A stretch of 64,000 nt of DNA from Flavobacteriaceae bacterium (lineage in GTDB: Bacteria > Bacteroidota > Bacteroidia > Flavobacteriales > Flavobacteriaceae): contig CP046177.1 of the NCBI GenBank assembly GCA_014075215.1, positions 3,410,501-3,474,500 of the forward strand, written 5' to 3'. The notes beneath the pieces were generated by a model. The model was not told where the DNA came from, did no database searches, and saw only the letters and a list, made by a program, of their open reading frames with translations. The position numbers and the translations under genes are program-made. Shown one piece after another: positions 26,003 through 35,086 of this stretch (position 1 is the stretch's first letter; every line of letters begins with the position of its first letter).

Positions 26003-26998
26003 ATGAAAACAAATGAAATTATCGGAATCGATGTCAGTAAATTATTAATTGATGTTTGTATCTATTCTAAACAAATTGTTCAACAGTTTGAGAACAGTAA
26101 ATCTGGATTTAAATTAATGCTAAAGTGGAGTTTTAAAAATTCGTCTTTCTCTAAAGAAGAAACCATGTTTGTATTTGAACATACAGGAATGTACTCTCAT
26201 TTATTATCTGTGTCTTTAACTGAACAAAAATTATCTTTTTTCATAGCTTCTGGTTTAGAAATTAAAAGATCTATTGGTATTGCTCGTGGAAAGGATGACC
26301 AAATTGATGCCAAACGCATTGCTCTATATGGGTATCGATTAAAAGAAGAACTTAAACCCAGTAAGCTACCTAAAAGAAGTATATTACAACTAAAAAGTCT
26401 CTTATCTTTAAGGACAAAACTTAACAAACAAAGAGCTGGTTTTAAAGTTACTTTGAAAGAACAAAAAAGAATTTATAAAGCAAAAGAGTATAAAATAATC
26501 TTTGACGTTCAACAAAAAATGATTGCAGAACTAACCAAACAAATACACAAGATTAATACTCAAATGCAAGCTATTATTGACCAAAATATAATGTTAAAAG
26601 AAACCTATAAACTTGTTACTAGTGTTAAAGGTATAGGAATGCAAACTGCTATAATGATGATTGTGTTTACTGACAATTTTTCAAAATTTGAAAACTGGAG
26701 AAAGTTTGCCTCTTATTGTGGTGTTGCTCCTTTTCCTTACCAATCTGGAACTAGTATTAAAGGACGTACAAAAGTCTCTCATTTGGCTAATAAAAAATTG
26801 AAAGCAATTATTAATATGTGCGCTATTTCTGCTATACAACATAACCCAGAAATGAAATTATACTATCATAAAAGAATAAAACAAGGCAAAAGTAAAATGA
26901 GTACCGTTAACATTATTAGAAACAAATTAATAGCAAGAGTGTTTGCCGTTGTCAAACGACAAACACCCTATGTAGATACTTTTAAATTTGCTGCATAA
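26003..26998 (+). CDS. IS110-family DEDD recombinase, copy 3
   Basis: 331 residues, identical to copy 2 in translation, with intact DEDD and Ser motifs. Confidence 0.92.
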   Translation: MKTNEIIGIDVSKLLIDVCIYSKQIVQQFENSKSGFKLMLKWSFKNSSFSKEETMFVFEHTGMYSHLLSVSLTEQKLSFFIASGLEIKRSIGIARGKDDQIDAKRIALYGYRLKEELKPSKLPKRSILQLKSLLSLRTKLNKQRAGFKVTLKEQKRIYKAKEYKIIFDVQQKMIAELTKQIHKINTQMQAIIDQNIMLKETYKLVTSVKGIGMQTAIMMIVFTDNFSKFENWRKFASYCGVAPFPYQSGTSIKGRTKVSHLANKKLKAIINMCAISAIQHNPEMKLYYHKRIKQGKSKMSTVNIIRNKLIARVFAVVKRQTPYVDTFKFAA

Positions 26999-27047
26999 AT
27001 TAGTAAAAATAATATCTCAACTTTTACTTGTTTTTATCATAGAATAC

Positions 27048-28341
27048 GGGTGCATAACATTTTGTCGCGAAATAGTTATTTTTAAGGATTAACTTTTAAA
27101 AGCGACACCATTATGATTAGCGAAGAGGAATTTTTAGCCCAAGCCAAGAAGCGTTATCAAGCGATAGCAAAATTATCAAACATAAAGAGTTACTATGATT
27201 ACGAAAAGACTTTTGATCAAATATGGACGGACTATGGTCGAGAGGTTTTAGAGAGAAGTATAAGCGAACCATCTAAAGACAGGCGTAAAAAAAAACTTAT
27301 CACGTTACGGAAAGATAGAGATTAACAACACTCATCCCTTTAGTGAAAAAGTCAATGGATTTAAGATAAGTCCCTATATGCAAGACAAAATGATTTATAT
27401 TGGTCAAAACGATTGTTATGGAGATGGTCATGAAGTTTTATCGAATCTTCTAGGTGTTTCAGTCAATGCGATGCAGCTTTACAGAGTCACAGACTTTTAT
27501 GGTGGTTTATTAGAGCAAGAAAAAGTATTGGAGGTTGATGCCGTTGAACCTGATATTCTTAAGGTAGATAACCAAGAGTGCATATATGCTATGGTCGATG
27601 GGTCGATGCTTTTCACTCGGGAAGAGGCTTGGAAAGAAGTAAAATTAGGCAGAATTTTTAAACAGAGTAGCTGTATGGACATATCAAATAAACGTGGATG
27701 GATACGCCATTCGTTGTATGAAGCATATTTAGGCAAAGCTGATAAGTTTACAGATAGAATGGATAGATACTTAGGCTGTTACAGGAGTATTGATAAGCGA
27801 CTGATTTTTGTTGGTGATGGTGCTAGATGGATATGGAAATGGGTAGATCAACATTACCCTTTTGCCACACAAATATTGGATTGGTATCATGCTTTAGAAC
27901 ATTTACACGATTTTGCTAAGGTTTGTCTCTCTAATCAAGAGTCATATAACAGTTGGGTTGGTCAACAGGAGCAACTACTAAAAAACAGTCAAGTAAATCA
28001 AGTCATTGAGAATATCAAAAACTTAGAATTGACAAAGCAAAATCAACGTAAACAACAAAGCCAACTTATCACATATTATACCGAAAATAGGTCGCGTATG
28101 GACTATCAGCAATATCAAAATACAGGAGCAGGTATTATAGGATCTGGAGCCATAGAAGCAGCTAACAGGGAGGTTGTTCAAAAAAGAATGAAACTCTCTG
28201 GACAACGTTGGTCTAAAATTGGAGCTCAAAATATGCTCACATTAAGAACAACTAAACTGAGTGATAAATGGAACAAAGTAGTTAACCTAATCTGTACTGA
28301 GAAAAATAAAGCTGCTTAAAACGACAAAATGTTATGCACCC
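27048..28341 (+). mobile_element. ISKra4-type element
   Basis: 1294 bp with perfect 20-bp terminal inverted repeats (GGGTGCATAACATTTTGTCG at 27048-27067 and its complement at 28322-28341). It lies in the U3 primase gene, whose 5' part survives at 28342-28537. No target duplication can be read because IS110 copy 3 replaced the left flank. Confidence 0.85.
27113..28319 (+). CDS. ISKra4-type transposase with A9 frameshift
   Basis: The first frame (27113-27325, MISEEEFLAQAKKRYQ) runs into a run of nine A at 27287-27295. The -1 frame continues as NLSRYGKIEINNTHPFSEKVNG into 27378-28319. The catalytic part has Asp in AMVDGSMLF, Asp in IFVGDGARWIW and a late Glu in GSGAIEAANREVVQKRM. The A-run is a likely site for programmed ribosomal or transcriptional slippage. 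The family is assigned from these motifs and the terminal repeats. Confidence 0.78.
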
Positions 28342-28537
28342 CATCCATACTTTTACCGTGTGTTCTGCAGTTACTGCTAAAGCAATAGGCGGTTTGGGTT
28401 TTGTAATAGACTTGGAAACTCGGGGTTTTGTCCTGGTGGAATGGACAGTTTAAGCGGTTGTTCTTGTCGGCTTTTAATCCGTAATAATGCAATACGGTTG
28501 CCATGGTAAGTTGTTGTTTTATCTCGGGAATTTCCAT
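28342..28537 (-). pseudogene. CHC2 primase, 5' fragment (U3)
   Basis: 65 residues remain (MEIPEIKQQLTMATVLHYYG...). The zinc finger is intact: CPFH, then CFSSNC, followed by RTHGKSMD, where ISKra4 cuts. It is very similar to the primase N termini of U4 and U5. This shows that U3 once had the full module; its Toprim domain, ATPase, TyrA and TyrB are gone. Confidence 0.85.
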
Positions 28538-28596
28538 TTGAAATTATTTTTTGTCTTTTATTACAATGAAACAAAACTAAGTATTATTGTGTTAAT

Positions 28597-28625
28597 ATAC
28601 AAGTTCATTAATGTAATACTTGTAT
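28597..28625. promoter_or_regulatory. candidate XRE operator (U3)
   Basis: The inverted repeat ATACAAGT/ACTTGTAT (28597-28604, 28618-28625) overlaps the -33 region of the XRE promoter. Confidence 0.5.
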
Positions 28626-28650
28626 TAAAAAGCCACTTTAACTAACTTTG
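28620..28650 (+). promoter_or_regulatory. Bacteroidota-type promoter of the U3 XRE gene
   Basis: -33 TTG (28620-28622) and -7 TAACTTTG (28643-28650) are separated by 20 bp, matching TTTG-N19-TAnnTTTG. The start codon is 21 bp downstream. Confidence 0.6.
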
Positions 28651-28671
28651 CTGTATTAAAAGTCAGCAATT

Positions 28672-29037
28672 ATGAAGATAGGAGAGAATATTAAACGAAT
28701 AAGGACAGCTAAAAAACTTTCTCAAAAAGAAGTTATTACCGTAGCTCATTTGGATTCTGCTCAATACAGCCGTATTGAAAACAGTAAAACTGACCCTACT
28801 GTAACCACTTTAGAAAAAATTGCCAAAGCTCTTGGGGTTTCTCTTTCTGATTTATTCGCTTCTACTGATGAACTTAAAGAGATAAACTCTTACGATAAGT
28901 CTATTATGGAAAAAGTAGCTTTACTGGAAGCTCTAAATGAAAACGAAAAGCAAACTATTTATACTATGCTTGATGCTTTTATTGGTAAGAAAAAATTGAA
29001 AGATGCCCTTTCAGGCGTACTTAAAGATGTTGAATAA
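28672..29037 (+). CDS. XRE-family regulator (U3)
   Basis: 121 residues. HTH_XRE at about 5-60 (KLSQKEVITVAHLDSAQYSRIENSKTDPTVTTLEKIAKAL) plus a C-terminal helical region (NENEKQTIYTMLDAFIGKKKLKDALSGVLKD). The tail is shared with the U5 regulator and partly with U4, so these form one family. It is divergent from the primase remnant and still carries its promoter and operator, so it may now regulate other copies in trans. Confidence 0.88.
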   Translation: MKIGENIKRIRTAKKLSQKEVITVAHLDSAQYSRIENSKTDPTVTTLEKIAKALGVSLSDLFASTDELKEINSYDKSIMEKVALLEALNENEKQTIYTMLDAFIGKKKLKDALSGVLKDVE

Positions 29038-29040
29038 AAA

Positions 29041-29077
29041 AAACTACCCGCTAAATTAACTTTAGGGGTAGTTTCGG
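29041..29077 (+). terminator. hairpin after the U3 XRE gene
   Basis: AACTACCC and GGGTAGTT form a stem just after the XRE stop, with a T-rich tail. It could also act for the convergent U4 immunity gene. Confidence 0.6.
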
Positions 29078-29139
29078 GGTTTCTTTCATAAGCATCCGTT
29101 TGGGAGATTACCTTACTAACCTACCTCTTTATATTAAAT

Positions 29140-29595
29140 CTACCAATTTTGTTTTATTATTTTTCCATTATCGTCAAACTCTATTTTATAAGCACGATCA
29201 TATATAACACTCTGAGATTTTCTAAGTAAAAATGGATCAGACTTTTCATCATTAAGTCTTTTTAGAATTTCTGGCAAACTTTCCATAGTTGCAAAAGAAA
29301 AATCAATTTCAAAAAAAAGAGGATATAAAACATCTTTTATTAAAACTTTTCTATTAGTTTTTCCTTTCCAATATACATCTAAATTACTCACGTGTACTAT
29401 ATAGTTTTTTTCTTTCTTTCTGAAATCAAAATAAACATTATTAGATTGTTTGAATTTTAATAATAGAAGATTGTTTAAATTTTCCTCAATATTTTTAGGT
29501 AAAATATAAATAATATCTTGGTCTCGCTGGTTTTCAGTAAGTCTTGGGCTACAGCTTACAAAAAAAATTACTAAAAATAAAAATACTGTTCTCAT
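29140..29595 (-). CDS. lipoprotein immunity protein (U4)
   Basis: 151 residues with a signal peptide and lipobox (VIFFVSC, Cys15). The mature part is charged and has DFRKKEKNYIVHVSN and ends GKIIKQNW. Its ATG overlaps the toxin stop by one base (TAATG), which indicates coupling. The family is not recognised. Inhibition of the JAMM-like U4 tip is inferred. Confidence 0.65.
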   Translation of the reverse strand: MRTVFLFLVIFFVSCSPRLTENQRDQDIIYILPKNIEENLNNLLLLKFKQSNNVYFDFRKKEKNYIVHVSNLDVYWKGKTNRKVLIKDVLYPLFFEIDFSFATMESLPEILKRLNDEKSDPFLLRKSQSVIYDRAYKIEFDDNGKIIKQNW

Positions 29596-30551
29596 TATTT
29601 ATTAGGGGCTAATTTACGTGCTACAAATTTACTTAAAGCATTTTTTCCAAAGTTAAAACTGTTTGATGTACCTACATTATTTGTTTGTTTTCCATCTGCT
29701 GTTCTATGAACACTTACATTAGATTTACCTGTATACGAGTCCAAAGCATAAACTGATATATTTAAGGTACTAGCTGTAGGCTTATCATAATCAGGTGATG
29801 TCCCAGGTATATTTTTTAGATTAGAATCTTGAGTTTTATTATGAGTATGAACCTGACCAATTAAAACTTCTCCGTTTTCTGCCATCGAGACTCCTGTACT
29901 TCTTTTTCCACTATTTATAGTTGTTTGACCATCGACACCGTCAGCTCCTCTCATACTACTTACTGTTGCAGTCGGAACGTCATCTCCTTTAGTAATACCC
30001 ATTGTAATAAGTGTCTGCCTTTCTTTAGTTTGGTCTACAAGTGTTTCTTCGTGAATATCGTTTACATCAGATTGAATATCTTTAGTATCAATTTGCACTA
30101 CGCTACTTTTTCCTTGTAATTGTTTTGTCGCTTCTGATGAAGTTGATGAGCCTCCATTTTCGCTAACAATATCTTCATATTCATCTTTATAAATTACTCT
30201 TACATCATTAGTTTCAGCACCGTCTTCACCTAAATAATGTCCATTTTCATCTAAATAAACATCAGTAGGAGCCATTCCATCAGGGTCAATCCAATAAATA
30301 GGATTATTAAAAGCATAATTAAATGGACTGTGTCTACGCATTTGTTCAGCCAGTGGGTCAATGTTCATCCACCTTCCTAAAGCAGCAGCATAATTCCTAG
30401 CTCCAAAATCTAACCATTGTAATCCAAGTTCATCATTGAGTTCTTTTCCTCCAAAACCAAATTTCTGCGCGGTGCTATTCCCATTCGAAGAAATCACGTT
30501 ATTATAGCCTTTGTGTTTGAGTCCAAATGGATAGACGTTTACACGTTTTTT
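29595..30551 (-). CDS. orphan Rhs tip with JAMM/DUF4329-like toxin (U4)
   Basis: 319 codons are open from the A8 junction (KKRVNVYPFGLKHKGYNN). The first internal ATG is at 30497. The core has YAAALGRWMNIDPLAEQ and NNPIYWIDPDGMAP. The toxin tail contains GEVLIGQVHTHNKTQ followed by GTSPDYDKPTAS, the HxH...S..D arrangement of JAMM/JAB-type and DUF4329 domains found in polymorphic toxins. A peptidase or isopeptidase-like activity is suggested from motif only. There is no start codon at the head of the frame. Confidence 0.65.
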   Translation of the reverse strand, partial: KKRVNVYPFGLKHKGYNNVISSNGNSTAQKFGFGGKELNDELGLQWLDFGARNYAAALGRWMNIDPLAEQMRRHSPFNYAFNNPIYWIDPDGMAPTDVYLDENGHYLGEDGAETNDVRVIYKDEYEDIVSENGGSSTSSEATKQLQGKSSVVQIDTKDIQSDVNDIHEETLVDQTKERQTLITMGITKGDDVPTATVSSMRGADGVDGQTTINSGKRSTGVSMAENGEVLIGQVHTHNKTQDSNLKNIPGTSPDYDKPTASTLNISVYALDSYTGKSNVSVHRTADGKQTNNVGTSNSFNFGKNALSKFVARKLAPNK

Positions 30552-30729
30552 TTAACTACGGGTCAGTTTTTCGGGCATTTCTACTCAAAAATTTTATAAG
30601 AACGTCCTTTCTGCATCATCATTCAGTCCATAAATATACATTAATTTGATAAAGCCCTCGCAAGTAAAAGCCAGTATTTTCGTTCCTCAAAAACCTCTGT
30701 CTTTCACTTGCTCCCACGTCCTCGGTATG

Positions 30730-30806
30730 TTACATAAAACGGGTTATAATACATTCCCTAAAAGTCCAACGCTTCGCCACCTGTAGTTATAACCAGTTTT
30801 ATGTAA
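30730..30806. repeat. attC-like hairpin H1 (U4)
   Basis: TTACATAAAACGGGTTATAA (30730-30749) pairs with 30787-30806 at 19 of 20 positions; the loop is 37 nt. This is the best-paired copy of H1. Confidence 0.65.
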
Positions 30807-30911
30807 AATACTCCCATTCGCCATACTTCCAACGCTCTGGGCGGAACTCGGATTGATGTTTTTAGTTATTATTCAGAAGATTATAAATACTAACGCCTTT
30901 CAGTTGTTTCA

Positions 30912-31067
30912 TTTTAAAAGCTTGCGGAACTCATCCGCATCAGCCAACAGCTTCCGCAACCTTTTAAAACGTAAAATCGTTTTCAGAAGAGCAAAAACGT
31001 TTTTAAAAGATGAAGATTTAGGCGGTGGATTTTTGAGCGCAAAGGCAATCTTCAGCTTTTAAAAATG
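30912..31067. repeat. paired hairpins H2 and H3 (U4)
   Basis: H2 is 30912-30929 with 30952-30969 (17 of 18 paired, loop 22 nt). H3 is 30998-31018 with 31047-31067 (19 of 21 paired). Both stems differ in sequence from U2 yet keep length, a 22-nt H2 loop and the position of the internal mismatch. Confidence 0.6.
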
Positions 31068-31279
31068 ATAGCCTAAGTGGCTACGGAACGTCACGCAAAG
31101 ATTGGCGGAACGAGTTGTGTAAAAAAACAAGCAAAGAAGTAAAGCAAGCTTTTCCGCTTGATGTCTTTTTATGAAGCTTTTTTTATGCAAATTCGGTGCG
31201 TTGGCTTACGAAGTAAATATTTCCGTTTTCCTAGTGCGATGGAAGAAGTGGCTGGATTTCAGCGGTGGATTAGCGGATA

Positions 31280-31380
31280 TTTTACATAATAGCAATTATA
31301 ACGACGATTTTTTATCTTCTAAAATAACAACACTAAAAATTGTGCGAAGCGAACTTATAATGTAAGGCGTTTTATGTTAA
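31280..31380. repeat. attC-like hairpin H4 with internal loop (U4)
   Basis: The outer stem ACATAA/TTATGT and inner stem ATTATAA/TTATAAT are separated by an asymmetric internal loop (TAGC side and GTAAGGCG side). It is homologous to the U5 hairpin at 38925-39013. Confidence 0.5.
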
Positions 31381-31672
31381 ATAGCTTACCCCATTTTTTT
31401 TCTGGCGTAAGCCGTAGTGGTGGTGGCGGTTGGAACGTAGGCGACTTTTTGTTTTGTTTTTTTGCGTTGGCAACAGCTCTTTTATTTTTTCATTTGACCT
31501 TTAAAATCAATAGTATTTCAATTGAAAAATAAATGTGCTGTGGTGCGGTTGGCAAAAAACAACACAAAAAGTATGACAGAAAAAAATAGGGGCACAGTAA
31601 ACTTGTTTGTAATAGCTTTTGCGTTGGCGGGTGGGTCATTATCTCATCCTTTTGTTTTGGGGGATTTTGGTT

Positions 31673-31807
31673 TTACCGCTTCTTTTTCTCTTGGTCTTTC
31701 TTAAACATCTTCTGTAATTTCAATACCTTTTCCGCTGTATCTTTCGGGATGTCGAACCAAAACTTTGAACCGTCTTTTTTGATGATATATGCTTTTCGTG
31801 TTTTCAT
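31673..31807 (-). CDS. 44-residue basic protein (U4)
   Basis: MKTRKAYIIKKDGSKFWFDI... ending DQEKKKR. The ATG lies 9 bp after the tyrB stop, with an AAGGAAA ribosome-binding site between. It begins like a short beta hairpin and ends in a Lys-rich helix. It is also present in U5. It could be a DNA-bending or excisionase-like partner of the recombinases; no family is recognised. Confidence 0.6.
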   Translation of the reverse strand: MKTRKAYIIKKDGSKFWFDIPKDTAEKVLKLQKMFKKDQEKKKR

Positions 31808-31816
31808 AATTTCCTT

Positions 31817-32689
31817 TTATTGTAATGGATGCAGTCTTTCAATAGCTGATTTCAGTTCCTCTAATCCTGTTTGTTTGTAGGCTTCTGTGCTTGCTGTTCT
31901 TCTGTGTCCTGCAAATTCCTGAACTAGCCGAAGGTCGGCACCCGATTTTAGTAAATGAGCAATTACACTTTGTCTAATCTTTAAAGGAATGAGTTTATTT
32001 TGTTTGTCTTTTCCTTTGTTTATCATTCTATTTATTCCGCCTTGCCAAAGTTGTAAACCTTGTTCGTTCATCAAAAAATAATCGGTTCGTTTACTTGGTT
32101 TTTGCTTTCTCCAGTAACGTTTCCAGTCTTGTTTTTGGTAGTTATGGAACAGTAATATTTGATTGGGTTTTAGACTTAATTTTCTTCCTTTGTTCTTGGT
32201 GTTTCCCTTAATGTTTATCGTTCCATTTTCAAGGTTTATATCGCTTACTTTTAGTTGTGATATTTCCAGAACGGTCAGAGCTTGGTAAATCAAAAGGCTG
32301 ATGATTATCTTATCTCTTTGTTGATGTTCCCCATTTTTACTTTTCCAGTTGTCGTACAGCTCTTGTAGTATTTCTTTTGGGTAAAGGCTTTCTACTTGGA
32401 TTTGTCTATTAATTTGGTCTTTTAAATACAGGTATTGGCAAGGATGGTCTTGTCGCTTTCCGGTGGCGACTAAATACCGGTAATATATTTTGATGGCAAA
32501 CAGGTTGTTCCGAAGTGATTTGGGATGTAAATTTTGTTCTCTTAATAATCCAATATAATCCAGAACGTCCGTGTAATTTGCTTTTTCTACTCTGTTTCCA
32601 ACTGCCAATAAATACCGATTGATGATATTTTTATAGCTGTTTACAGATGTTTTACTGTATTCGTTTTGTAGATATTGTTCAAGTGTCAT
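31817..32689 (-). CDS. TyrB recombinase-like protein, degenerate active site (U4)
   Basis: 290 residues. The core-binding domain covers 1-95. In the catalytic fold, box I reads LLIYQALTVLEISQ without Arg, and box II reads LKIRQSVIAHLL, where the His is missing and the Arg kept. Then FAGHRRTASTEAYKQ follows, with the candidate Tyr. The ATG overlaps the tyrA stop by 4 bp. The gene is identical in U5. Confidence 0.82.
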   Translation of the reverse strand: MTLEQYLQNEYSKTSVNSYKNIINRYLLAVGNRVEKANYTDVLDYIGLLREQNLHPKSLRNNLFAIKIYYRYLVATGKRQDHPCQYLYLKDQINRQIQVESLYPKEILQELYDNWKSKNGEHQQRDKIIISLLIYQALTVLEISQLKVSDINLENGTINIKGNTKNKGRKLSLKPNQILLFHNYQKQDWKRYWRKQKPSKRTDYFLMNEQGLQLWQGGINRMINKGKDKQNKLIPLKIRQSVIAHLLKSGADLRLVQEFAGHRRTASTEAYKQTGLEELKSAIERLHPLQ

Positions 32690-33623
32690 TGCATCAAGTT
32701 TTCTATTTGTTTTCTGCTGATATGCGTATAAATTTGGGTGGTTTCCAACTGTGAGTGTCCTAAAAATAATCTCACTTGCTCTACTGGTATGCCTTGTTCT
32801 AAAAGATGTGTTGCGATTGAGTGCCTTAAATTGTGTATGGTTATTTCTTTGTCTTTTATCTCTTGGTTTTCGGTTCTTTCTACCAATATTTTTAAATGCT
32901 TGTTGTACGTTCCTTTCTGCATTCTTCCACCTCTTGAGTGCAACATAAAAGCACTTTCCTTTGGATTGTAATCTCGTCCTTTGGTTAGGCTTTCCCTTTC
33001 ATTGTAATAGTAATCCGCTAAGTCTTTAACTACTCCGTTTGATAGTGGTACAACTCTTCTTTTATTGCCTTTTCCTTTTGGGATAATGATTATTTTTTCT
33101 CGTAGTCTGATGTCCTCAATATTGCAGTTTACAAGCTCTCCAACTCGCAGACCACATCCGTATGCTAAACTTAAAATTGCTCGTTCCTGGGCGGTTTCTG
33201 ATGCTTTGTAAAGTTGTTTGATTTCTTCCTGGTCTAATACGGTTCTTTCTTCTCTTGCTTTTGGGTATGGGAACTGCAAGGATTGGTTTTTACTTTGCCC
33301 TCATTCTGCAACATTATAAAAAGGTCTCGGATAATTCGCATATGGCTATGCGTTGTTTTTTGGCTTAATATTCCGCCTGTTGTCTTGTTGGGTCTTTCGC
33401 TGATGTACTGATAGTAATTTGTAATTTCTAAAGCTGTGATTTTGGTAATATTCAATAATCCTTTTTGCTCTAACCAGTTTAAGAACTCACATAAATAATT
33501 GTATCTTGATTTGCATCCTTTGGCATTGTAGCCCAATCTTAAAAGGTATCTGTAAAAGCTTTCTGCCAGTTTTTGGTAATCTTCGTTTATGACTATGATG
33601 TTTTTCGGTCTGCCCATACACAC
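32686..33623 (-). pseudogene. tyrosine recombinase TyrA with -1 frameshift (U4)
   Basis: The N-terminal frame (33234-33623, MCMGRPKNIIVINEDYQ) and the catalytic frame (32686-33279) overlap. The intact reading would pass from VKTNP to LQFPYPKAREERTVL by a -1 shift at CCTTGC near 33285. All catalytic residues are present downstream (GCGLRVGEL, IHNLRHSIAT, FLGHSQLETT, TQIYTH). The identical defect in U5 means that it predates the duplication or is tolerated. Programmed frameshifting is possible but not shown. Confidence 0.7.
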
Positions 33624-33727
33624 TTACTTTTTGGAACAAGGAACAATCCACCTAAAACACACCTTTACTTATTGATTAATAGTTATTTGTATTGTTCCAT
33701 TATTGTTTCCTATTGTTCCCTTTTCCT

Positions 33728-35086
33728 TTATAGTTCATTTATTTGGTTGGTTAAATCATCCTTTATATTGGCTCTGATTTTTGCGTAATTATCCCAATAA
33801 TCTACTTTGTAACTTACTCTCCTTAAATTATTTGAGTATTTACTCGTGATATATTCCATTGCTCTTAACCGTCCAATATTTCTACTGCATTGGGCTTTAC
33901 TGATGTTTAGCTCCTGCCGTATTTCTCTTTGGGTAAAGTCTTGGTTTTGTTCTTTTAAATAGCTTTTTAATCGCTCAAAAAATTGCCTTAAACTTCCGTC
34001 CAGCTCGTCCACTTTTAAAACGATACTTTCAAAAAGGATATCACAAGCCGTTTGTAAATCTGCTTTTTCCGTTATTAACCTGCCTTGTTTGTCTCGCTTT
34101 CTTTGGTACTGGTTGAGTAATGTTATTTGCCGTACAAAACTTTGGTAGAGTTCGTTTAATCGTCTTATTTTATGTGCCGTTTCGGGTAGTTTTATTTTGG
34201 TGGCATACGGATTGACTACATCATACGGCTGTAATAATCGGATGCAATTTTGGGTAAATGCAACTATCTTTTTAGCTTCTTCTTTATCTATAATTCCCGA
34301 TGCTTTTTGGTTTTGGTACTGGATTACTTTTAAGGTCTGTTCTCGGCTTTCATCTACTGCGATTAAAAAACTCCTGCTGATATTATCCTCATAGGTTTCG
34401 CCTTTGGTGGTACACGATAGCTAAGCTATTGGACCTCTTACAATACGTTCGCCTCCTGTAATGCTTCCGTTTTTATCTTTTAAACTGGTGGATGTCCTTA
34501 GTATTTCATTGCTCTGTAATTCCCTTACTGCCAGTTGTGAATCTTCTTTTAAGCCGTCTAAATCTTCAAAACATACGAGCTTGTTTACAAAAAAATATTC
34601 GTCTTGATTGTAAAAACTGTTGTCCGTTACTCTGGTGTATTTCTTTACATCTTCCGTTGGCATTAAATCGCTGATGATTTTGAGTAGTCGTGTCTTTCCA
34701 CTTCCCGAACTGCCTTGTATTAAAGCGTGTAAGGTGTCAGGCATTTTGTAACTTGATACAATCACGAACAATAATATTCGGTTGTTTTCTTCTCCAACGA
34801 TACCGCATTTCCCGATGAGCTTATTGAACTTTTGGATTAGGTTTTCAGATTTTAGGAACTCGATACATTTTGTTGCCGAAGCTGTGGGAACTTCTATTTT
34901 ATTACTGCTATGGCTTTGCTTTTGGTGGATTTTCTTTTCTCGGTAAAACTCCAGTAATTCGGTAAGCTGTGATAAATCCTTTTCGATTAAGTCCTTTCTA
35001 AGCCCTAATTTTTCAGCTACTGTTTTGCAGGTTTTTTCCACTTGATTAAACTCGTACAAGTCTAGTTTTAAAGTTATTCGGTTCAT
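33728..35086 (-). pseudogene. P-loop ATPase with in-frame amber codon (U4)
   Basis: A single frame of 453 codons is interrupted by one TAG at 34421-34423, after RIVRGPIA and before LSCTTKGETYEDNISRS. Upstream are LDLYEFN, Walker A (GSSGSGKTR) and Walker B (LVCFEDLDG). Downstream are the conserved YEDN segment, NPYA element and the winged helix (FTQREIRQELNISKAQCSRNI). No other damage is seen. The TAG lies at the centre of the palindrome ATAGCTAAGCTAT. It starts 4 bp inside the end of the primase gene. Confidence 0.75.

Larger units (their letters stand above)
25716..27047 (+). mobile_element. IS110-family element, copy 3
   Basis: 1332 bp. The right end abuts exactly the terminal GGGTGCATAACA of the ISKra4 element, so the CACCC of that terminus was used as target. 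The left flank is the truncated gene ending at 25715. Confidence 0.9.
30554..31672. other. folded gene-less segment upstream of toxin tip (U4)
   Basis: About 1.1 kb without a convincing gene. It contains four hairpins (H1 30730, H2 30912, H3 30998, H4 31280), the conserved block CCAGTATTTTCGTTCCTC and a GGAACTCGGATTGATG block. From 31371 on it is nearly identical to U5. Confidence 0.65.
31371..34604. repeat. 3.2-kb duplicated block, U4 copy
   Basis: Near-identical to 39006-42237. It covers the end of H4, the 44-aa gene, tyrB, tyrA and the 3' two-thirds of the ATPase gene, and stops inside the ATPase P-loop region, after which the two units diverge clearly. Differences are a few bases and two one-base indels in homopolymers. 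Confidence 0.9.

Noticed and set aside
31522..31704. Possible plus-strand small protein downstream of hairpin H4
   Set aside because: It overlaps the better supported 44-aa gene on the other strand and has no ribosome-binding site.
34421..34423. Pyrrolysine or other recoded amber codon
   Set aside because: No pyl genes or suppressor tRNA are visible; one codon in a duplicated segment is not enough.
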